A stretch of 20,301 nt of DNA from Fibrobacter sp. (GTDB taxonomy: Bacteria > Fibrobacterota > Fibrobacteria > Fibrobacterales > Fibrobacteraceae): contig JAFZOV010000135.1 of the NCBI GenBank assembly GCA_017550445.1, forward strand, positions 1 to 20,301, written 5' to 3'. The position numbers were made by a program, and so were the translations under genes. The notes below the pieces were generated by a model that was given only the letters and a program-made list of their open reading frames with translations, was not told the origin of the DNA and ran no database searches. Numbering within the stretch: the first letter of the stretch is position 1; each line of letters opens with the position of its first letter. Shown in pieces: positions 1 to 4,706 of the stretch.

Positions 1-137
1 AGCGCGCCGGTAACGTTCGGGGGCGGAATCACGACCGAGAACGGTTCGCCCTTTCCGCTGGGTGCAAAACTGTTTTTTTCGGCCCAGGCGCTATGCCAGC
101 GGGCCTCCACATCTTTAGCGTTATAACGAGTTTCCAT
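1..137 (-). CDS. valS: Valyl-tRNA synthetase, N-terminal fragment (cut by window edge)
   Basis: Only the first 45 codons are inside the window, on the minus strand, starting with ATG at 137-135. The translation begins METRYNAKDVEARWHSAWAE and runs into VIPPPNVTGAL. P-P-P-N-V-T-G-x-L is the hallmark start of the class I valyl-tRNA synthetase Rossmann domain, just before the HIGH-like signature, which would lie outside the window. The enzyme charges tRNA(Val) with valine in the cytoplasm. The gene is divergent from the flavoprotein gene at 241, with about 100 bp between the two starts. No frameshift is seen in the visible part. The identification rests on the short but very characteristic motif; the rest of the gene cannot be judged. 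Confidence 0.9.
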   Translation of the reverse strand, partial: METRYNAKDVEARWHSAWAEKNSFAPSGKGEPFSVVIPPPNVTGA

Positions 138-185
138 AGTGACGGCAAATTTAGAAAAAAACGAAGGTTATGGCAAAAGTGTTTT

Positions 186-192
186 TATATTT
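186..192 (+). promoter_or_regulatory. Candidate -10/-7 element (TATATTT) upstream of the NimA-like gene
   Basis: TATATTT lies 49 nt upstream of the ATG at 241. The same heptamer lies upstream of several other genes in the window (952-958, 4516-4522, 11043-11049, 13706-13712, 14683-14689). It resembles the TAnnTTTG -7 box known from Bacteroidetes. Its use as a promoter is inferred from position and recurrence only. Confidence 0.3.
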
Positions 193-240
193 TCCGGCGG
201 ATTCATCCCTGCAAAGTGCTAAAAACCGTGGAAAAAAAAC

Positions 241-753
241 ATGCGACGCAAAGACCGTGAAATCAAGGAATTTGGCGAAATCATCGACGTTCTCGGCCGG
301 TGCAAGGTACTGCATCTGGCTTTGATTAGCGACGGCAGGCCCTATGCCGTGCCGGTCAACTTCGGCTATGCTGTAAGCGAATGCGACGGCCAAAACAAAC
401 TTGCGCTCTATTTCCACGGAGCGGGCGAGGGCAAGAAACTCGACGCCATCAGGGCGAATCCGCAAGTGAGCTTTTGCGCAGAAACATCCGTCGAGGCCAG
501 CGGCCCGCAAGATGCGAACGCGGATGCCTGTAAATGGACATGCTTCTACGAGAGTGTCATTGGATTTGGAACGGCTTCGCTCGTACAAGATTCAAAGGAA
601 CGTACCGCCGGGCTCGATACCATCATGCTCCACAACGGCTACAAGATTCCCTGCGGCGTAAAGACCATCGCCTATAGTGCCATGACTCTTGCGCACACCG
701 CCGTCGTCAAAATCGAAGTCTCCGAAATCACCGGGAAGCGGCATTTGAAGTGA
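241..753 (+). CDS. NimA-like flavin-binding protein, pyridoxamine 5'-phosphate oxidase family
   Basis: A 170-residue protein starting MRRKDREIKEFGEIIDVLGR, followed by a strand of the type VLHLALISDGRPYAVPVNFGY, then LYFHGAGEGKKLDAIRANP and, further on, WTCFYESVIGFGTASLV. This order is characteristic of the NimA / PNPOx-like split-barrel family, small cytoplasmic FMN- or haem-binding proteins sometimes annotated as 5-nitroimidazole resistance proteins. The length matches the family, about 150-170 residues. Substrate and physiological role cannot be read from sequence, and drug resistance should not be assumed. The ATG at 241 begins the conserved MRRKDREI block, so the start is convincing although the ribosome-binding site is weak. 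A TATATTT box lies at 186-192. The gene stands alone, divergent from valS and followed by an AT-rich junction. Confidence 0.85.
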   Translation: MRRKDREIKEFGEIIDVLGRCKVLHLALISDGRPYAVPVNFGYAVSECDGQNKLALYFHGAGEGKKLDAIRANPQVSFCAETSVEASGPQDANADACKWTCFYESVIGFGTASLVQDSKERTAGLDTIMLHNGYKIPCGVKTIAYSAMTLAHTAVVKIEVSEITGKRHLK

Positions 754-820
754 GTTTTTTTTGGGGGGGGGGCTAATAGGTTGTCTTATTCTTCATCTTT
801 CGCTCCTGCCTGCAAATAGG

Positions 821-846
821 TTTGAAATTGCGGGTTTCAAATTTTG
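821..846 (+). terminator. Weak candidate terminator hairpin in the AT-rich junction
   Basis: TTTGAAA (821-827) and TTTCAAA (835-841) form a 7-bp stem with a 7-nt loop, followed by ATTTTG. The stem is AT-rich and the T-run short, so termination would be weak. It sits between the NimA-like gene and the CoiA-like gene. Immediately after the first gene's stop there is also an unusual T8-G10 tract at 755-772. Confidence 0.25.
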
Positions 847-982
847 TTTCTGTGCGCTTGTGCACTAGGTGTAGAATTTTGAAAAAGATCCTGTCAATAG
901 AAAATTTTTTGAATATTTTGCCTTAGTGAAATTTTTTGACATAGTATAATCTTATATTTCTCTTTAAGGAAATTTTTTTGGA

Positions 983-2641
983 TTGCTAATGCGAGAAAAA
1001 CCAAAGCCAAATCTTATTTATGCGCTTGATGCTAATGGGAAGCCGGTACATATTGATAGTGTGCCGAATGGTTTTTCTTGTGGTTGTAAATGTCCCCATT
1101 GTGAAAGTCCCCTTCAGGCGAAAAACGGAGGCTATGAAAGGGCTCATCATTTTGCTCATAAAGATGGTGCCGATTGTGTTGGGGCTGTTGAATCTGCGAT
1201 ACATTGCTTGGCGAAGGAAATTCTAAAAGAATCATTGTGCGTTAATTTGCCCGATAATGCTGGTGTTCTGCAATTTGACCGTGTTGATACTGAGAAAAAT
1301 TATCTAGAGTTGAAATTAAGGCCTGATTGTGTCGGCTATTATGGTGGTAAATGCCTTTGGATAGAATTTAAGCGTTCTCATGAAGTTGATGCTCAAAAGG
1401 CAGGCAAGATAATTTCTGCTCGCATTGATTGTATTGAAATTGACTTGAATGGATGTGAACAGGATAAAGAAAAACTTCGTGAGTTCATTACGCAAAGTTC
1501 TGAAAATAGAAAATGGATTTATAGCGAACAATATGGCGTTGGCTTATCGAAACGTCAGTCTTATGACCGCAATTCACGAAAAAATGATGACGCTGAAATT
1601 GAAAATGAAAAAATCGCTCGTCATTTTGCAATAGAGGATACGGGCAAACTAATTGATTTTAGAGTTCCTGGTGACTTCAATGCGATAAATCATACTTATT
1701 ATTGTCCCTATTGCGGCAAAGAAGTGTTCCTGAAAGTTGATGATAATTGCAATTACGCTTTCGCTCATTTAGAGGATGATGATTCCTGTGATGATGAAAT
1801 GTATTTGAGAAGTGCGGCTGTTGCTGCGATACATTATGCATTTGTTGAATCTTCAAAATTTATAATTGATGTCCCGCAATATCGTCGCTGCAAACAGGCT
1901 GATAAATGTCCGTATAATGAAGATTGTAAAGTTCCTACAACGCGACAATATGATTTGAAATCGCATCATTATTTAAAGTGTGAAAAAGACCATAAATTTA
2001 ACGACGTTCCATATCGGACGGATTTGGTCTTTTATATGGATGACATATCGAAGGATTCTATAGAGGTTCGTGTCAGTACAGAAAATTTTGATCTTGAACT
2101 TGAAACCCCTCGACGCTTAATTGATGTCACTGTACACAGTGAAAAAGACATCTGTCAATTGGAAAAGGGCTTAAATGGTTTCGATAAAGTTCATTTTTTA
2201 GGCTTTAATCCGGATTCCAAAGAAAAGGCTGAGCCTAGAGAAATTCAGCATGTGGTTCTGAAATACACAATTTATACGAGCGGGAAAATTCATATAGGTC
2301 CGAAAAAATGTACAGAATTGTCGTCTTCCCTGAAAAGACCTAATGTTATAAAAGAGGGTGCTTTCATAAGAACGAATGGTTGCATGGAGGATATGTATGT
2401 TTTTCTCCATTTGCATTATAAAGCTTTGAAAAAAGAATTATGTTGTTGTCAGTTATGTTGGTTTTTGAAAAAATCAAAAGGCCGCTCTAATGATTATATC
2501 TGTACACGTTACAAAAAAGTGGGAACACCGAAAACCCCGTTGCGAGAAATAAATCCACCTAAGGAATGTCCGTATTACAGGAAAGATTTGAATATTAAAG
2601 AAAAGGGATTGACCGAAGAAATGAAAGTTGTGGAACTTTGA
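983..2641 (+). CDS. CoiA-like protein with duplicated zinc-ribbon / PD-(D/E)XK-like architecture
   Basis: A 552-residue protein. The first half has a zinc ribbon (C33/C35/C37-P-H-C40), the HHFAH signature at 55-59, an ES.IHCLAKEIL helix, then RPDC (D115) and IEFKRSHEVD (E128, K130), ending in IEIDL. This is the order of competence protein CoiA-type nucleases. The second half repeats the plan: C241-P-Y-C244, F-A-H at 260-262, a helix like AAIHYAFVESS, RTD (D347) and IEVRV (E361, R363). In that copy the catalytic-type Lys is Arg, suggesting decay or a regulatory role. More Cys-rich segments occur mid-protein and near the C-terminus. The TTG at 983 lies 12 nt after AAGGA (966-970); ATG at 989 is an alternative start, making the protein 2 residues shorter. 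Codon use is AT-rich (one sampled 60-base row about 37% GC, against about 63% in a row of the pectin genes), suggesting transfer. Substrate and role are unknown. Confidence 0.7.
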   Translation: MLMREKPKPNLIYALDANGKPVHIDSVPNGFSCGCKCPHCESPLQAKNGGYERAHHFAHKDGADCVGAVESAIHCLAKEILKESLCVNLPDNAGVLQFDRVDTEKNYLELKLRPDCVGYYGGKCLWIEFKRSHEVDAQKAGKIISARIDCIEIDLNGCEQDKEKLREFITQSSENRKWIYSEQYGVGLSKRQSYDRNSRKNDDAEIENEKIARHFAIEDTGKLIDFRVPGDFNAINHTYYCPYCGKEVFLKVDDNCNYAFAHLEDDDSCDDEMYLRSAAVAAIHYAFVESSKFIIDVPQYRRCKQADKCPYNEDCKVPTTRQYDLKSHHYLKCEKDHKFNDVPYRTDLVFYMDDISKDSIEVRVSTENFDLELETPRRLIDVTVHSEKDICQLEKGLNGFDKVHFLGFNPDSKEKAEPREIQHVVLKYTIYTSGKIHIGPKKCTELSSSLKRPNVIKEGAFIRTNGCMEDMYVFLHLHYKALKKELCCCQLCWFLKKSKGRSNDYICTRYKKVGTPKTPLREINPPKECPYYRKDLNIKEKGLTEEMKVVEL

Positions 2642-2661
2642 AAAAAGCGAGTGTTAAAAAT

Positions 2662-2802
2662 ATGGAAAACGCAGCGAATTGGAGCAAGGAAAAACTGGAC
2701 CAAGAGCTTGAAAAGGGCTATGCAGACATGCTTGCCGGCAGAACCAAACCTGCCGCTTTGTATATATCCGAAGCAAAGAAAAAAACAAAGGATAATCTTT
2801 GA
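2662..2802 (+). CDS. Short antitoxin-like protein, probably orphan or truncated
   Basis: A 46-residue ORF starting 20 nt after the CoiA-like stop. It reads MENAANWSKEKLDQELEKGY, then a segment ADMLAGRTKPA and a Lys-rich tail. The pattern W-x3-L-x2-ELEKGYADMLAGRTKPA resembles the toxin-binding C-terminal region of RelB/DinJ- or Phd-type antitoxins. Those proteins are usually about 70-90 residues and begin with a DNA-binding fold, which is absent here. No toxin ORF follows: the ATG overlapping its stop opens a 9-codon frame only. It may therefore be a remnant of a toxin-antitoxin pair, or a small regulator coexpressed with the nuclease-like gene. No good ribosome-binding site is visible, so translation could depend on readthrough from the upstream gene. 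Confidence 0.45.
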   Translation: MENAANWSKEKLDQELEKGYADMLAGRTKPAALYISEAKKKTKDNL

Positions 2803-3191
2803 TGTGCGTTCTGAAAAATGATTGCTCTTGACATCGCCATCCCGTTTATATATATTACTCCCGTAATTCGATAATCCTCGCGACAGTCGACATAGACCAT
2901 TCGGTCCGTACGTGCATTCGCGGCGAGGCTCATCAACCTTCTTGTTGATGCTATTGGATAGCTGGTAGGAACACGACCTACTCGGGTTCGCTCGAAAGAG
3001 TGACAGGTAACGCCGGGGAAAGCCCCCGCCAACAGCACTGCAGGATCATCCCATTCCGCGCAAGGCGTGGAAAATTCCAATACAAAACAATAAGCAAGGG
3101 CATGTTGTGCGCTGTTTTCGGCGTATTTGCAACAGCCTGTCAAAATGTCGCCTAATGGCGTCGTTTAACCAAAAATTTATAAGGAGCAACA
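2803..3191. other. Hairpin-rich region without a convincing gene; possible structured RNA or dispersed repeat
   Basis: About 390 bp between the antitoxin-like ORF and the miniprotein. Several short perfect hairpins follow one another on the plus strand: GACC/GGTC (2895-2906), a 7-bp stem CATCAAC/GTTGATG with 6-nt loop (2931-2950), GTAGG/CCTAC (2965-2981), a CTC-GAAA-GAG GNRA-type hairpin extendable to 6 bp (2988-3003), and GGGG-AAAG-CCCC (3015-3026). On the minus strand an ORF of 141 codons stays open from 3143 to 2718, overlapping the antitoxin-like gene, but it has no recognised domain and no clear ribosome-binding site. A structured RNA, a repeat element and an antisense protein gene are all possible. 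I cannot decide between them from the sequence. Confidence 0.3.
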
Positions 3192-3365
3192 ATGTTTGAA
3201 GATATTTTCGGGAAATTTAATGGAGGACCGAATTTCGGCGGGCAGAATGCAATCGGGGATTTTGCCAAGGTGCTGGAAGAAAAGGATGCCGAAATCAAAA
3301 GGCTTAAGGAACTCATTCTGCGTTGCCCGAAATGCGGAACGAAACTGCGCTATCCGAGAGGCTAA
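3192..3365 (+). CDS. 57-residue zinc-ribbon-like miniprotein
   Basis: Starts at ATG 3192, preceded by a good AAGGAG site (3181-3186), and ends TAA at 3365. The protein begins MFEDIFGKFN, has a Gly/Asn-rich stretch (11-20), a charged amphipathic helix (FAKVLEEKDAEIKRLKELI, about 24-42) likely to form a coiled coil, and a C-terminal CPKCGTKL knuckle (C45, C48). Only one CxxC pair is present, so zinc binding would need a dimer or a partner. The next gene starts 12 nt downstream with its own ribosome-binding site, so both are probably cotranscribed. The coiled coil plus half zinc site suggests a small accessory or adaptor protein. No family is recognised. Confidence 0.6.
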   Translation: MFEDIFGKFNGGPNFGGQNAIGDFAKVLEEKDAEIKRLKELILRCPKCGTKLRYPRG

Positions 3366-3366
3366 A

Positions 3367-3373
3367 AGGAGGG
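3367..3373 (+). promoter_or_regulatory. Ribosome-binding site fixing the ORF6N gene start at 3377
   Basis: AGGAGGG at 3367-3373 ends 3 nt before the ATG at 3377 and is the strongest Shine-Dalgarno in this segment. It argues against the upstream in-frame start at 3323, which would overlap the miniprotein gene by 43 nt. Confidence 0.7.
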
Positions 3374-3376
3374 AAA

Positions 3377-4354
3377 ATGAAGGAAATTGTTTTGAAAGAG
3401 GGTTTAAGGTCACAATTTGTGACCTTAGAAATGACTTCATCCAAAATTGCAAGTAAAATAGTAGTCATTCGCGATGTTCAGGTCATTTTAGATAGGGATC
3501 TTGCGGAAATATATGGGGTGGAGACCAAAACTTTCAATCAGGCGGTTAAGCGTAATATTGAACGTTTCCCAGAATTCTTTAGATTTCAATTAAATAGCGA
3601 TGAGGTCCGAGAGTTGAAACGGGCTTCAAGGTCACAATTTGTTACCTTGAACAATAACGGCAATTATCGTGGCTCAAATATCAAGTACGCTCCCTACGCC
3701 TTTACCGAGCAAGGCGTCGCGATGCTTTCGGCGGTTCTCCGCAGCGAAAGAGCGGTTAAGGTGAGCATCGAAATTATGAATGCCTTTGTGCAAATGCGCC
3801 ATTATTTGCATGGGAACATCGCGCTCGTGAGCCGTCTAGATGCGGTAGAAAACAGGGTTGATGCGAAATTTCTGGAGCATGACGCCAAATTTATGAAAAT
3901 TGATGAAAACTTCTCGAAGATATTCCATGCGCTGGATTCGTCGCCTCAAAAGGCGAAAGAGGGCGTTTTCTTCAAGGGGCAGATTTTTGACGCTTACGCA
4001 TTCTTCCAGGACATCATCAAGACGGCTAAAAAGGAGATAGTCCTTATCGATGGATACGTGGATTTGTCGGTTTTGGAACGGCTTGCGGTAAAGCAAAAGA
4101 ATGTCGCCGTGAAAATCTACACGGATAAGAAAGCGGAATTGCGGCAGATTGATTTGGACCGGTTCAATGAGCAATATCCGAGGGTGTCAATGGATTACAC
4201 GCAAAAGATGCATGACCGTTTTCTGATTATTGACAACAAGGAATTGTATCATATAGGGGCTTCGCTCAAGGACTTGGGGAAAGCGTGTTTTGCTTTTGAA
4301 AAGATGGAAGACGCCAAAACCTTGATTCCTGCGATTATGGCTGCATTGAGATAG
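3377..4354 (+). CDS. ORF6N-domain protein with C-terminal PLD-like domain
   Basis: A 325-residue protein from the ATG at 3377. Residues about 22-125 match the ORF6N domain: VVIRDVQVILDRDLAEIYGV, NIERFPEFFRFQL, RSQFVTL and APYAFTEQGVAMLSAVLRSE. This is a KilA-N-related DNA-binding domain common in phages and mobile DNA of Bacteroidetes-like bacteria. A connecting segment (about 130-190, SRLDAVENRVDAKFLEHD) is probably helical coiled coil. The C-terminal part (about 200-325) has GYVDLSVLERL and HDRFLIIDNKELYHIGASLK, a phospholipase D-like fold with H279-x-R281-x4-D286. The HKD lysine is replaced by Arg, so catalysis is doubtful. The RSQFVTL segment occurs twice, at residues 11-17 and inside ORF6N, each encoded by a palindromic DNA sequence. 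DNA-binding regulation or a phage/defence role is inferred; the target is unknown. Confidence 0.8.
   Translation: MKEIVLKEGLRSQFVTLEMTSSKIASKIVVIRDVQVILDRDLAEIYGVETKTFNQAVKRNIERFPEFFRFQLNSDEVRELKRASRSQFVTLNNNGNYRGSNIKYAPYAFTEQGVAMLSAVLRSERAVKVSIEIMNAFVQMRHYLHGNIALVSRLDAVENRVDAKFLEHDAKFMKIDENFSKIFHALDSSPQKAKEGVFFKGQIFDAYAFFQDIIKTAKKEIVLIDGYVDLSVLERLAVKQKNVAVKIYTDKKAELRQIDLDRFNEQYPRVSMDYTQKMHDRFLIIDNKELYHIGASLKDLGKACFAFEKMEDAKTLIPAIMAALR
3405..3427 (+). repeat. 23-bp perfect palindrome inside the ORF6N gene start
   Basis: TAAGGTCACAA (3405-3415), one central T (3416), then the exact reverse complement (3417-3427). It lies 26 nt after the A of the ATG. The DNA encodes RSQFVTL in the gene's frame. 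The position suits an autoregulatory operator or a 5' mRNA hairpin. Both roles are inferred. Confidence 0.6.
3628..3648 (+). repeat. Second copy of the palindrome, one mismatch
   Basis: AAGGTCACAA (3628-3637), T, TTGTTACCTT (3639-3648). It matches the 21-bp core of the first copy at 20 of 21 positions, lies 222 bp (74 codons) downstream and is in the same reading frame. Here it encodes the RSQFVTL segment at the place where ORF6N proteins usually have a similar motif. Confidence 0.6.
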
Positions 4355-4706
4355 GCGGAATTCGGGCTGTTGTTTTCCCCTGATTCGCGTTTTTTGCGAT
4401 TTTTGGCGCTTTTTTGCTTTAAAGTGTGGACTTTTTATTCTGTAAGCTGTCTACAAAAATCTTTAAAATTGCAAATATTTACAAAAATTTGTAGACTTTT
4501 TTATAAAAATTGAGTTATATTTAGGGTATGGAAATAGGTGCGTTGTCTGTGGACGACGGGTTCGTTCGTGCAAAGTGCCTGTTTTCGGGTCTTTTACGTA
4601 GATTGAGTGTATGGGTTTGTTTGCGAAATTTTTTTTGAATATTATATTAAGAACAGAGGGATAATTTGTCCAAACTGTTCATCTCTAAAAAACGGAGAAT
4701 GGAAGT
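4355..4706 (+). other. Intergenic regulatory region upstream of the rhamnogalacturonan operon
   Basis: A 352-bp AT-rich region. It holds GC-T-rich quasi-repeats (4386-4417, GCG/TTTTTT blocks), a 9-bp inverted repeat GTCTACAAA (4449-4457) / TTTGTAGAC (4488-4496), and copies of a GGACTTTTT / GACTTTTTTATA motif (4429 and 4494) also found before the TIGR02147 gene. Two promoter-like arrangements are visible: TAGACT (4492-4497) with 18 nt to TATATT (4516-4521), and TTGCGA (4621-4626) with 16 nt to TATATT (4643-4648). A 36-codon ORF (4528-4638, starting MEIGALSVDDG) begins right where transcription from the first promoter would start; whether it is translated is unclear. Confidence 0.4.
4621..4648 (+). 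promoter_or_regulatory. Candidate promoter for the rhamnogalacturonan operon
   Basis: TTGCGA (4621-4626) and TATATT (4643-4648) are separated by 16 nt, with the ATG of the lyase gene 59 nt further downstream. GGAG at 4694-4697 is the likely ribosome-binding site. This is the closer of two promoter-like arrangements in this region. Fibrobacter promoter consensus is not firmly known to me, so this is tentative. Confidence 0.3.

Noticed and set aside
3000..3040. RNase P RNA-like string (CAGGTAACGCC, GGGGAAAG)
   Set aside because: The universal RNase P motifs near both ends (GAGGAAAGTCC and ACAGAA-type) are absent, so the similarity is treated as superficial.
3323..3376. Earlier start for the ORF6N gene (18 extra residues)
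   Set aside because: It overlaps the miniprotein gene, whereas a strong AGGAGGG site precedes ATG 3377.
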